DNA of 64,000 bases. Source: Massilia sp. WG5. GTDB taxonomy: Bacteria > Pseudomonadota > Gammaproteobacteria > Burkholderiales > Burkholderiaceae_D. Under the pieces are notes generated by a model. It was given only the letters and a program-made list of their open reading frames with translations. It did not search any database and was not told where the DNA came from. The stretch spans positions 3,968,001-4,032,000 of the forward strand of contig NZ_CP012640.2 in NCBI RefSeq assembly GCF_001412595.2. Direction: 5' to 3'. This document shows positions 1-8,600 of the stretch, one piece after another. Each line of letters starts with the position of its first letter. Position 1 is the stretch's first letter. The translations under genes were made by a program, and so were the position numbers.

Positions 1-247
1 AGGCGGCCAGCGGCGACTTCAGGCTCTTGCTGCCCTTGATCCGGCCATGCGGCACGGCCACACCATGGCCGAGACCGGTAGAGCCGAGGCGTTCGCGTGC
101 GAACAGGTTGTCCGAGACCGTCGAGCGGGCGATGCCGCAGTTGTTCTCGAAAATCAGGCCGGCCTGTTCAAAGGCGCGCTTCTTGCTCGACACTTCTAGA
201 TCCAGCTGAACGTTCTCGAGCGAGAGGATTTTGCTTAAATTAGTCAT
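1..247 (-). CDS. ptsN: PTS IIA-like nitrogen-regulatory protein PtsN (partial, C-terminus off the left edge)
   Basis: The minus strand from 247 encodes 82 residues that begin MTNLSKILSLENV and contain the EIIA phosphorylation motif VPHGR with His67, the residue that accepts phosphate from the NPr branch of the nitrogen PTS. The segment FARERLGSTGLGHG just before it is typical of PtsN. PtsN is a cytoplasmic regulator linking nitrogen and potassium status to gene expression. The rest of the gene lies beyond the window. A perfect -10 hexamer lies 44 bp upstream, so the gene seems to have its own promoter. The hpf gene often found just upstream of ptsN in related bacteria is absent here: the 377 bp before the start are AT-rich and non-coding. 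Identification is firm. Confidence 0.93.
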   Translation of the reverse strand, partial: MTNLSKILSLENVQLDLEVSSKKRAFEQAGLIFENNCGIARSTVSDNLFARERLGSTGLGHGVAVPHGRIKGSKSLKSPLAA

Positions 248-624
248 AACACGCTTCGTATTGCAGTGCACCCTGATGCTTGCGAGCGGGAATTATAGGC
301 CTGTTTTATGGCCGTGTAATTCGATTTCGCGTCTGTCCGGCAGGCTGTTTTATCCCTACAGTGAAACGTCAATTTGAGGGAGCGCAACCGTTTTGCATCC
401 AGACGCAATTTCCGCTACGAAATTCTAATTTCGGCGCACAGAAAGGGTTGTTTCAAGCCCATCTTTCGTATTTTCTAGCCGAATCCTGCCGACCTGCCCA
501 GTGTGGACCTTGGCGCGGCAAAGCAATTGACGTCGCTTTGCTGCCACGTTCTGTCGTGGGAAACGGACACTAGATGGGGGCGATGCGCAGGTTTTCTATA
601 CAAGCTGCGCATTGCGCAGCGGCC
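248..624. other. Intergenic region between ptsN and queF
   Basis: These 377 bp are clearly more AT-rich than the flanking genes and carry no convincing coding frame in any of six frames. The left side holds the likely ptsN promoter. The rest contains runs such as TTTCGTATTTTCTAG and no recognisable RNA gene or strong terminator. No hpf (long hibernation factor) gene is present. Confidence 0.6.
292..320 (-). promoter_or_regulatory. Candidate sigma70 promoter of ptsN
   Basis: Read on the minus strand, a perfect TATAAT (292–297) is preceded, after a 17-bp spacer, by ATTACA (315–320), a 4/6 match to TTGACA. Transcription would begin around 285 and give a leader of roughly 38 nt before the ptsN ATG at 247. 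Inferred from sequence only. Confidence 0.5.
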
Positions 625-1455
625 TTACTGGCGGGCGGTGCGCAAATTCGGCGGTTTTCCCGTGCTGAAATTGGCGCGCCAGGGATTGATGTCGAGCCCG
701 CCACGCCGGGTGTAGCGGGCGTACACCGCCAGCTTGTTCGGTTTGCAGTGGCGCAGGATGTCGGTAAAGATGCGCTCGACACATTGCTCGTGAAATTCGT
801 TGTGCTCACGGAAACCGATCAGGTAGCGCAGCAGGCTTTCCTGGTCGATTTGCGGACCGACGTAATGGATCTGCACGCTGGCCCAGTCCGGCTGGCCCGT
901 CACCAGGCAATTCGATTTCAGCAGGTGCGACACCAGGGTCTCCTCGACCGCCGCTTCCTCATGCTTGGCGCTGAGCAATTCCGGGGCCGGCGCATAGTTG
1001 TCGACCTCGATGTCGAGGCGGTCCAGCAGCAGGCCGTCCAGTTCGCCCATCTTCAGCTTGCCGAAGTCGTCCGGCATGCTCAGCGTCACATGCACCGGTG
1101 CGCCGAAGGCGTTCGACAGGTCTTCGCGCAGCAGGGCCAGTAGGGCGTCCGTGTTCGCCAGGCGGGTCTGGTTGAAGGAGTTCAGGTAGAGCTTGAACGA
1201 TTTCGATTCGACGATGTTCGGCGAGTCGGCCGGGGCCGTGATGGTCGCGATCGCCACTTGCGGCTTGCCGCGCATGTTCAGCCACGACAGTTCGTAGGCA
1301 TTCCAGATGTCGACGCCGAAGAAGGGCAGGGTGCCCGTCAGGGCGAGTTCGTCGCGCTTTTGCTGGCGCGAAATGGGAAACAGCAGCTCGGGCGCGTACT
1401 GGGTCTGGTAGGCCGAGGTCTTACCGAGCGGCGATTGATCAGGGGTATTGGTCAT
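625..1455 (-). CDS. queF: NADPH-dependent 7-cyano-7-deazaguanine reductase QueF
   Basis: QueF reduces the nitrile preQ0 to preQ1 with two NADPH, the last free-base step of queuosine tRNA modification, in the cytoplasm. The 276-residue product has the long (type II, tandem T-fold) form, close to the 282 residues of E. coli QueF. Visible motifs are [12 protein letters not shown] (84–95), the family signature, and [10 protein letters not shown] with catalytic Cys183 and Asp190. [11 protein letters not shown] (about 215–225) carries the His/Glu expected in the substrate pocket. The start ATG at 1455 gives the usual N-terminus. No preQ1 riboswitch is apparent in the short leader. It lies downstream of ilvA on the same strand, separated by 125 bp with a strong hairpin, so it is probably transcribed separately. 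Confidence 0.95.
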   Translation of the reverse strand: MTNTPDQSPLGKTSAYQTQYAPELLFPISRQQKRDELALTGTLPFFGVDIWNAYELSWLNMRGKPQVAIATITAPADSPNIVESKSFKLYLNSFNQTRLANTDALLALLREDLSNAFGAPVHVTLSMPDDFGKLKMGELDGLLLDRLDIEVDNYAPAPELLSAKHEEAAVEETLVSHLLKSNCLVTGQPDWASVQIHYVGPQIDQESLLRYLIGFREHNEFHEQCVERIFTDILRHCKPNKLAVYARYTRRGGLDINPWRANFSTGKPPNLRTARQ

Positions 1456-1547
1456 TTTTCAGTCTCGAAAGCCGGACTTGACGCGGGATCGCCGCGTCGG
1501 CAAAGCCGCGTATCCTACACCTTTATGCCAATCGATGCGTGCGCGGA

Positions 1548-1571
1548 TGGCAGGCACGGGCGTGCCTGCCA
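1548..1571. repeat. Perfect 11-bp inverted repeat downstream of ilvA
   Basis: TGGCAGGCACG (1548–1558) and its exact complement CGTGCCTGCCA (1561–1571) flank only two G residues and would form a very stable hairpin in the ilvA 3' untranslated region, 10 bp past the stop codon. There is no T-run on either side, so it is not a typical intrinsic terminator. It may stabilise the 3' end or be a REP-like unit. Confidence 0.6.
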
Positions 1572-1580
1572 CACAAGGCC

Positions 1581-3113
1581 TTACAGGAACAGCTTGTAGA
1601 CCGGATTCTGGGTCTCGTCCCAGTTCCGATACCCCAGTGTCGCCAGGAATTGCCTGAACTCGTCCATCTCCCCGCCCGGCACCTGCAGCCCGACCAGGAT
1701 GCGCCCGACGTCGCCGCCCTGGTTGCGGTAGTGGAACAGCGAGATATTCCAGTTCGGCGCCATGCTGTCGAGGAAGCGCATCAGCGCGCCCGGGCGTTCC
1801 GGGAATTCGAAGCGGTACAGCAGCTCGTCGTGCGCCTTGGCGCTCTTGCCGCCGACCAGGTGGCGGACGTGCAGCTTGGCCAGCTCGTCGTGCGTCAGGT
1901 CGAGGGTGCGGAAACCGTGTTCCTCGAAGGTGCGCGCCAGCATGCCCGATTCGCTGCGGCTGCCGATCTGCACGCCGACGAAGATGTGGGCTTCGTCTTC
2001 GCCGCTGATGCGGTAGTTGAATTCGGTGACGTTGCGCGGGCCGACCAGCGAGCAGAAACGCTTGAAGCTGCCGCGCTGTTCGGGAATGGTGACGGCGAAC
2101 AGGGCTTCGCGGTCTTCGCCGAGCTCGGCGCGCTCGGCCACGAAGCGCAGGCGGTCGAAGTTCATGTTGGCGCCGCAGGCCACCGCCACCAGGCTCTCGT
2201 TCTTCACCGGATTGCGAGTGAGTTGCGAACGCTCGACATAGGCCTTGGCGCCGGCCACGGCCAGCGCGCCGGCCGGCTCGAGGATGCTGCGGGTGTCCTG
2301 GAACACGTCCTGGATCGCGGCGCAGATCGCGTCGGTGTCGACAATCACGATCTCGTCGACCACTTCCTTGGCGATGCGGAAGGTTTCCTCGCCCACCAGC
2401 TTGACCGCGGTGCCGTCCGAGAACAGGCCGACATCGGGCAGCGTGACGCGCTCGCCCGCCTTCAGGCTCTTCGCCATCGCATCGGAATCCACGGTCTGCA
2501 CGCCGATGATCTTGATGTCCGGGCGCACCGCTTTCACATAGGCGCCCACGCCGGCGATCAGGCCGCCGCCGCCGATCGCGAGGAAGATCGCGTGGATCGG
2601 GCCGGAATGCTGGCGCAGGATCTCCATGCCGATCGTGCCCTGGCCGGCGATCACGTCCGGATCGTCGAAGGGGTGGACGAAGGTCAGTTGCTGCTCGCGC
2701 TCGAGCAGCAGGGCGTGGTTGTAGGCGTCGGTATAGGAATCGCCGTGCAGCACGACTTCGACGTTGGCGCCGCCGCGCGCCTTGACCGCATTGATCTTCA
2801 CCGGTGGCGTGGTGGTCGGCATCACGACCAGCGCACGGCAGCCGAGCCGGCTCGCCGACAGGGCGACACCCTGCGCATGGTTGCCGGCCGAGGCGCAGAT
2901 CACGCCGCGCTTGAGCTGCTCGGGCGGCAGGTGCGCCATCTTGTTGTAGGCGCCGCGCAGCTTGAAGCTGAACACGCTCTGCATGTCCTCGCGCTTGAAA
3001 TAAATGCGGTTGCCCATGCGCTGGGACAGCGTCGGCGCGAGTTCGAGCGGGGTTTCTTGGGCCACGTCGTAGACGCGCGCGGTCAGGATTTTCTTGAGGT
3101 AGTCGGTAGTCAT
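1581..3113 (-). CDS. ilvA: Threonine ammonia-lyase, biosynthetic (threonine deaminase)
   Basis: IlvA converts L-threonine to 2-oxobutanoate and ammonia using PLP, the committed step of isoleucine synthesis. The 510-residue product from ATG 3113 matches the long biosynthetic form. The N-terminal catalytic domain carries the PLP lysine in SVFSFKLRGAYNKM (Lys51) and the glycine loop GGGGL near residue 185. The C-terminal third contains two ACT-like regulatory segments (around EQRGSFKRFCSLVGPRN and PERPGALMRFLDSM), which in this family bind isoleucine (inhibitor) and valine (activator). The open frame extends 49 codons further upstream, but that part is low-complexity and unlike the family, so the internal ATG was chosen. 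It is divergent from the YqaA-like gene. No leader peptide rich in Ile/Thr is visible. Confidence 0.95.
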   Translation of the reverse strand: MTTDYLKKILTARVYDVAQETPLELAPTLSQRMGNRIYFKREDMQSVFSFKLRGAYNKMAHLPPEQLKRGVICASAGNHAQGVALSASRLGCRALVVMPTTTPPVKINAVKARGGANVEVVLHGDSYTDAYNHALLLEREQQLTFVHPFDDPDVIAGQGTIGMEILRQHSGPIHAIFLAIGGGGLIAGVGAYVKAVRPDIKIIGVQTVDSDAMAKSLKAGERVTLPDVGLFSDGTAVKLVGEETFRIAKEVVDEIVIVDTDAICAAIQDVFQDTRSILEPAGALAVAGAKAYVERSQLTRNPVKNESLVAVACGANMNFDRLRFVAERAELGEDREALFAVTIPEQRGSFKRFCSLVGPRNVTEFNYRISGEDEAHIFVGVQIGSRSESGMLARTFEEHGFRTLDLTHDELAKLHVRHLVGGKSAKAHDELLYRFEFPERPGALMRFLDSMAPNWNISLFHYRNQGGDVGRILVGLQVPGGEMDEFRQFLATLGYRNWDETQNPVYKLFL

Positions 3114-3245
3114 GGCGGATGCGATCTGTGGATTCCGGGGCGACGCGAGACTGTCCTGCTTGGCGGATAAGCGATGAGGAGTCCTGGGTGGCGGGCGGCG
3201 CAGGGTGGAGCGGAGCCTGCCGTGTCGTGATGCTGGTTTTTCCTC

Positions 3246-3253
3246 ATTATAAT
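3246..3253. promoter_or_regulatory. Palindromic -10 element between ilvA and the yqaA-like gene
   Basis: ATTATAAT is its own reverse complement and offers a perfect TATAAT on each strand. On the plus strand it ends 36 nt before the ATG at 3290; on the minus strand it lies about 130 nt before ilvA. No good -35 box is present in either direction, so which gene it serves is undecided. Confidence 0.4.
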
Positions 3254-3289
3254 GGACCACTCACCTCCACCACGTCCACCACTTCTTCG

Positions 3290-3793
3290 ATGATCGAGTC
3301 CGCCGTCCTCTGGCTGCTGAAACTTCTTGCCGCACCGGCTGTCGGACTGGCCTCCGTTTTCCTGATCGCTTTTGTGTCGGCCACCCTGCTGCCGCTGGGC
3401 TCGGAACCGGCCGTGTTCGCCGTCGTGAAAGCGAATCCGGCCATGTTCTGGCCGGCGATCCTGGTCGCCACCCTCGGCAACACGCTGGGCGGGGTGGTCG
3501 ACTACTGGATCGGCTACCGCGCCAAGGTCGCCTTCGCCAAGGAGCGCAAGTCGCGCTGGTTCCACTGGCTGGCGCGCTACGGCTCGAAGACCATGCTGCT
3601 GTCCTGGGTGCCGGGCATCGGCGACCCGCTGTGCACCCTGGCCGGCTGGCTGCACCTGCCGTTCTGGCCCAGCGTGATGTACATGGCGATCGGCAAGTTC
3701 GGCCGCTACATCTTCATGACCGCGACCCTGCTGTATGTGCCGGACGGGTGGTGGAAGTGGCTCGGCGACACCACCAGCCGCCTATTCGGCTGA
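3290..3793 (+). CDS. YqaA-family (DedA/SNARE-associated-like) inner membrane protein
   Basis: A 167-residue hydrophobic protein with about four membrane segments. It has the features of the YqaA branch of DedA-like proteins: a polar motif with Glu in the first re-entrant region (LLPLGSEPAVFAVV), a glycine-rich segment (TLGNTLGGVVDYWIGY) and a conserved central part (SWVPGIGDPLCTLAGWL). Family members are implicated in lipid/undecaprenyl-phosphate flipping or membrane homeostasis; the exact substrate here is unknown. The ATG at 3290 was chosen because upstream in-frame residues are low-complexity and the membrane protein starts naturally with MIESAVLWLL. Its 3' end overlaps the convergent MerR gene by 12 bp. 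Confidence 0.8.
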   Translation: MIESAVLWLLKLLAAPAVGLASVFLIAFVSATLLPLGSEPAVFAVVKANPAMFWPAILVATLGNTLGGVVDYWIGYRAKVAFAKERKSRWFHWLARYGSKTMLLSWVPGIGDPLCTLAGWLHLPFWPSVMYMAIGKFGRYIFMTATLLYVPDGWWKWLGDTTSRLFG

Positions 3794-4183
3794 GCGGCAC
3801 TCCGTCATGCCCTGCACCCGGCACTCGCCGCTGGCGATGGCCGTCTGCACGCGCGCCTTCGCCTCGACCACCGCGCTGCGCTGGGCGTCCAGGATCGCGC
3901 GCAGGCGGTCGATTTCTTCCAGCCGCGCCTCCAGCTTGCCGAGCAGCGTGTCCTTCAGCGCATCGCCCTGCAGCGCCGTCACCGTCCGGATCGCCTCCAG
4001 CGAAAAGCCGAGCTTCTGGCCGAGCTGGATCAGGTCGAGTCGCTCCAGCGCGCCGTCCTGGTAGGCCCGGTAGCCGTTCGCACCGCGCTGCGCCTTCGGC
4101 AGCAGGCCTTCCTTCTCGTAGTAGCGGATGGTCGATGCCGGAATGCCGCTGCGGTCCGCCAGTTCGCCGATTTTCATATTCAT
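3782..4183 (-). CDS. MerR-family transcriptional regulator
   Basis: A 133-residue MerR protein. It has an N-terminal winged helix (KIGELADRSGIPASTIRYYE, 4–23, then the wing around GANGYRAY) and a long dimerisation helix (about 75–115). The C-terminal tail has only two cysteines (Cys121, Cys129) and lacks the CX2CXCX5C cluster of SoxR, so it is not SoxR and a metal ligand is not obvious. It is divergent from the flavin oxidoreductase gene, and the intergenic DNA holds a MerR-type promoter with a dyad in a 19-bp spacer. It therefore most likely activates that gene in response to an electrophile or similar ligand (inference). Two ATGs (4183 and 4177) are possible starts. Confidence 0.88.
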   Translation of the reverse strand: MNMKIGELADRSGIPASTIRYYEKEGLLPKAQRGANGYRAYQDGALERLDLIQLGQKLGFSLEAIRTVTALQGDALKDTLLGKLEARLEEIDRLRAILDAQRSAVVEAKARVQTAIASGECRVQGMTECRSAE

Positions 4184-4185
4184 GC

Positions 4186-4216
4186 TTGACCTTGAAGTTG
4201 ACTTTAAGCTTAGGAT
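4186..4216 (+). promoter_or_regulatory. MerR-type promoter/operator for the flavin oxidoreductase
   Basis: TTGACC (-35, 4186–4191) and TAGGAT (-10, 4211–4216) are separated by exactly 19 bp, the stretched spacing that MerR proteins untwist. Within the spacer lies the dyad CTTGAAGT-TG-ACTTTAAG (4191–4208), matching its complement at 7 of 8 positions. The promoter points to the gene at 4250 and starts just outside the merR coding region, so the regulator probably also represses itself. Confidence 0.8.
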
Positions 4217-4249
4217 AGCGTATCGACCCCGTTTTTAGAAGGAAATGCC

Positions 4250-5503
4250 ATGCTGTTCACCCCCCTGACCCTGCCGAACGGCGCCGTCGTCCCGAACCGC
4301 CTGGCCAAGGCCGCCATGGAGGAAACCCTGGCCGAGGCCGGCCAGTTGCCGGGGCCGGCCATCCAGCGCCTGTACCGCCGCTGGGCCGAGGGCGGTACCG
4401 GACTCATCATCACCGGCAACGTGATGGTCGACCGGCGCGCGCTGACCGGCCCGGGCACCATCGCGCTGGAGGCGGACACGCCGCTCGCGCCCTTCGAGGC
4501 CTGGGCGCGGGCGGTGCGGGCGCAGGGCGCCCAGGCATGGATGCAGATCAGCCACCCGGGGCGCCAGGTGATGGCGAACATGGGTGGCCTGGCGTGGGCG
4601 CCGTCGGCGGTGGCGCTGGATCTGGGCAAGCACAGCAAGATGTTCGCGCAACCGGTCGCGATGAGCCAGGCCGACATCGCGGAAGTCGTCGAGCGCTTCG
4701 CCGCCACCGCCCATGCGGCCGAGCGGGCGGGTTTTACGGGCGTGCAGATCCATGCGGCGCATGGCTACCTGATCTCGCAATTCCTGTCGCCGCTGACCAA
4801 CCGCCGGGATGACGCCTGGGGCGGCAGCCTCGCCAACCGGGCGCGCCTGCTGCTGGAGGTCGTGCGCAGCGTGCGCGCCCGCGTGTCGGCGGGATTCTGC
4901 GTCGCGGTCAAGCTGAACTCGGCCGATTTCCAGCGCGGCGGCTTTTCCGAGACTGAAGCGCGCCAGGTGCTGGCGATGCTGAACGCCGAGCGGGTCGACC
5001 TGGTCGAGCTGTCGGGCGGCAGTTACGAGAGCCCGGCCATGCAGGGCCGCACCGCGGACGGGCGCACGCTCGCGCGCGAAGCCTACTTCCTCGAATTCGC
5101 CCGCGACCTGGCAAAGGTGGCCGGCATGCCCCTGATGACCACCGGCGGCATTGCGCGCCGCGCGGTCGCCGAACGGGTCCTGGCCGATGGGGTCGCCATC
5201 GTCGGCATCGCGACGGCGCTGGCCGCCGTGCCCGACCTGCCGCGCCAGTGGCAGGCGGGACGCGAGCCGGCCGCCAGCATGCCCGCGGTCGACTGGAAGG
5301 ACAAGGCGCTCGTCAGCCTGGCGCGGATGGCGCTGGTGCGCCGCCGCCTGCATGCGCTGGGCCGGGGCGGCGGGGCGCTGTCGGCCTACAGCCCGGCGGT
5401 CACGCTGGTGCTGGACCAGGTGCGCAGCCTGCGGCTGACGCGGCGCTACAGGGCGTGGAGCAAAGGAGCCTGGAGCAAAGGAATGTCCACCCAACGTGGA
5501 TAA
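4250..5503 (+). CDS. NADH:flavin oxidoreductase, Old Yellow Enzyme family
   Basis: A 417-residue TIM-barrel flavoprotein that would use FMN and NAD(P)H to reduce activated alkenes or related electrophiles in the cytoplasm. The family signature is the active-site pair in GVQIHAAHGYLISQFLSPL (His168 and His171), followed by TNRRDDAWGGS. An FMN-phosphate-binding region is seen around LMTTGGIARR and GVAIVGIATAL. It lacks the C-terminal Fe-S/FAD domains of dienoyl-CoA reductase. The promoter is of the MerR type, so the gene is probably induced by a ligand of the divergent regulator. The true substrate cannot be told from sequence. Confidence 0.88.
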   Translation: MLFTPLTLPNGAVVPNRLAKAAMEETLAEAGQLPGPAIQRLYRRWAEGGTGLIITGNVMVDRRALTGPGTIALEADTPLAPFEAWARAVRAQGAQAWMQISHPGRQVMANMGGLAWAPSAVALDLGKHSKMFAQPVAMSQADIAEVVERFAATAHAAERAGFTGVQIHAAHGYLISQFLSPLTNRRDDAWGGSLANRARLLLEVVRSVRARVSAGFCVAVKLNSADFQRGGFSETEARQVLAMLNAERVDLVELSGGSYESPAMQGRTADGRTLAREAYFLEFARDLAKVAGMPLMTTGGIARRAVAERVLADGVAIVGIATALAAVPDLPRQWQAGREPAASMPAVDWKDKALVSLARMALVRRRLHALGRGGGALSAYSPAVTLVLDQVRSLRLTRRYRAWSKGAWSKGMSTQRG

Positions 5504-5529
5504 GATGCCTCGTGCATGATATGGCCGAG

Positions 5530-5565
5530 TTTTCGGTGCAAAAATACGTTTTTATGCACCGAAAA
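5530..5565. repeat. Perfect 11-bp inverted repeat, operator- or terminator-like
   Basis: TTTTCGGTGCA (5530–5540) is matched exactly by TGCACCGAAAA (5555–5565) across a 14-nt loop that adds further A/T pairs. A third, imperfect half-site (TGCACGGAAAA) follows at once. The element sits 27 bp past the flavin oxidoreductase stop and 131 bp before the next gene. It could terminate the former or be an operator for the latter. No T-run follows the stem on the plus strand. Confidence 0.55.
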
Positions 5566-5696
5566 TTTGCACGGAAAACCATTTTTCCGATGTTTGTGCT
5601 AAACCCGGTGTATCAAAAACGATCACTAAGCCAGCATGGTGCATCGCAATAAGCTAGAATGACTGTCCACTACGCGTCAGTTCGTCAGCCGATTCC

Positions 5697-8600
5697 ATGA
5701 ACGCACCAGCCAATATCCACGCCCTCCTCGAAGAGAACGCGCCCGCACGCTTGCGCGAAATTCCGTACAACTACACCTCGTTTTCCGATCGCGAAATCGT
5801 GATCCGGCTGCTGGGCGAATCCTCGTGGCGTCTGCTGGACGAACTGCGCGGCGCACGCCAGACCGGACGCTCGGCGCGCATGCTGTACGAGGTGCTCGGC
5901 GACATCTGGGTGGTGCGCCGCAATCCGTATCTGCAGGACGACATGCTGGACAACCCGAAGCGGCGCGCCAAGCTGATCGAGGCCCTGCATCACCGCCTGG
6001 CCGAAGTCGACAAGCGCCGCCTGAGCGTCGACGCCGGCGACAACGGCGATCCGGCCGCCTCCGCCGCGCGCAGCAACGCGGTCGAGCAGCTGCTGGCCGC
6101 GGCCCGCAAGGCAGTCGACGACTTCGGTAACGAGTTCCGCGCGATGTACGACCTGCGCAAGCGCGCGAAAGCCGTGCTGGGCCGCTACACCGACAAGCGC
6201 AACATCCGCTTCGACGGCATGCACCGCACCTCGCACGTGACCGACGCCACCGACTGGCGTGTCGAATATCCCTTCCTGGTCCTGATCCCGGACAGCGAGG
6301 ACGAGATGGCCGGCCTGGTCAAGGGCTGTATCGAACTCGGCCTGACCATCATCCCGCGCGGCGGCGGCACCGGCTACACCGGCGGCGCGATTCCGCTGAC
6401 GCCGATGTCGGCCGTGATCAACACCGAAAAGCTGATCGCGCTGGGCGAGGTCGACATTCGCCGCCTGCCGGGCGTGGACCGCGACTACGCGACCATCTAC
6501 ACCGGCGCCGGCGTGGTCACCCAGCGCGTCTCGCAGGCGGCCGAGAAGGCCGGCTTCGTGTTCGCGGTCGACCCGACCTCGGCCCACGCCTCCTGCATCG
6601 GCGGGAACATCGCCATGAACGCGGGCGGCAAGAAGGCCGTGCTGTGGGGCACCGCGCTCGACAACCTGGCGTCCTGGCGCATGGTCGATCCGAACGGCGA
6701 CTGGCTGGACGTGACCCGCGTCGACCACAACCTCGGCAAGATCCACGACGCCCCGGTCGCGACCTTCAAGCTCGAATGGACCCATCCGTCGGAGAAGGGC
6801 GCTCCCAAGGGCGCGCCGTTCCGCACCGAGACGCTGGCGATCGAGGGCCGCCGCTTCCGCAAGGAAGGCCTGGGCAAGGACGTGACCGACAAATTCCTGG
6901 CCGGCCTGCCGGGCATCCAGAAGGAGGGCACCGACGGCCTGATCACCTCGGGCCGCTGGATCCTGCACAAGATGCCGAAGTTCACGCGCACCGTGGCGCT
7001 CGAATTCTTCGGCCAGGCGCGCGATGCGATCCCCTCGATCGTCGAGATCAAGGATTACCTCGACAGCCTGCCGAAGAACGGCAAGCCGGAGTTCGAGAGC
7101 CTGCGCCTGGCGGGCCTGGAGCACCTGGACGAGCGCTACCTGCGCGCGGTCGGTTACGCCACCAAGTCCAAGCGCGGCACGCTGCCGAAGATGGCGCTGT
7201 TCGGCGACATCGTCGGCGACGACGAGAACGCCGTGGCGCAGGCCGCATCCGAGGTCGTGCGCCTGGCGAACACCCGGGTGGGCGAGGGCTTCGTTGCCGT
7301 CAGCCCGGAAGCGCGGAAAAAATTCTGGCTGGACCGCGCCCGCACCGCCGCCATCGCGCGCCACACCAACGCCTTCAAGATCAACGAGGACGTCGTGATT
7401 CCCCTGAACCGCATGGGCGAATACACCGACGGCATCGAGCGCATCAACATCGAACTCTCGATCAAGAACAAGCTGCAGCTGGTCGAACAACTGCACGCCC
7501 TGTTCGCCTCCGGCCAGCTGGAAGTGAGCAAGGCCGACGACGCCACCGGCGAAGGCGTGTCGAAGGAAGAGATCCTGGGCGACCGTCCGCAGCAGGCCGA
7601 CGAACTGCTGGCCAGGACCGCGGCGCGCTGGGGCTGGCTGCTGATGAACCTCGACCAGCCGCTGAAGGACGTGCTGCCGAAGCTGGCCGAGTTCGGCCTG
7701 GACGGCTTCTACGAAAACTTCGAGCGCCGCATCTCGGCGCAGCCGCAGGCCAGCCTGTTCGACGTGGTGCAGGACCACACCGTGCGCGTCTCGTGGAAGC
7801 AGGACATCCGCGCGCCGCTGCGCCAGATCTTCAATGGCGCGGCCTACAAGCCGATCCTCGACGAAGCGACCGCCATCCACCAGCGCGTGCTGCGCTCGCG
7901 CGTGTTCGTGGCCCTGCACATGCACGCCGGCGACGGCAACGTGCACACCAACCTGCCGGTCAACTCGGACGATTACGCAATGCTGCAGGACGCGCATAAA
8001 GCCGTCGAGCGCATCATGAAGCTGGCCCGTTCGCTGGACGGCGTGATCTCGGGCGAACACGGCATCGGCATCACCAAGCTGGAGTTCCTGACCGACGACG
8101 AGATCCGCGATTTCCGCGACTATAAGCAGCGCGTCGACCCGGAAGGCCGCTTCAACAAGGGCAAGCTGCTCAACACCGAGTCCGCCTACGCCGACCTGCG
8201 CAACGCCTACACGCCGTCCTTCGGCCTGATGGGCCACGAGTCGCTGATCATGCAGCAGAGCGACATCGGCGAGATCGCCAACAGCATCAAGGACTGCCTG
8301 CGCTGCGGGAAGTGCAAGCCGGTCTGCACCACCCACGTGCCGCAGGCGAACCTGCTGTACTCGCCGCGCGACAAGATCCTCGCGACCTCGGCGCTGATCG
8401 AAGCCTTCCTGTACGAGGAGCAGACCCGCCGCGGCGTCTCGATCCGGCATTGGGAAGAATTCGAGGACGTGTCCGACCACTGCACCGTGTGCCACAAGTG
8501 CGTGACGCCGTGCCCGGTCAACATCGACTTCGGCGACGTCTCGATGAACATGCGTAACCTGCTGCGCAAGATGGACAAGCGCAGCTTCAAGCCGGCCAAC

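Noticed and set aside
1456..1580. Possible preQ1 riboswitch before queF
   Set aside because: No preQ1-type stem-loop/pseudoknot sequence or A-rich tail is visible in the 125-bp leader; only a GC hairpin belonging to the ilvA 3' end.
1539..3170. 543-codon plus-strand frame opposite ilvA
   Set aside because: Composition of an antisense shadow (HVHRRGQ-rich); ilvA on the other strand has complete family motifs.
3114..3289. Possible leader-peptide attenuator of ilvA
   Set aside because: No short frame rich in Ile/Val/Leu/Thr followed by a terminator was found on the minus strand.
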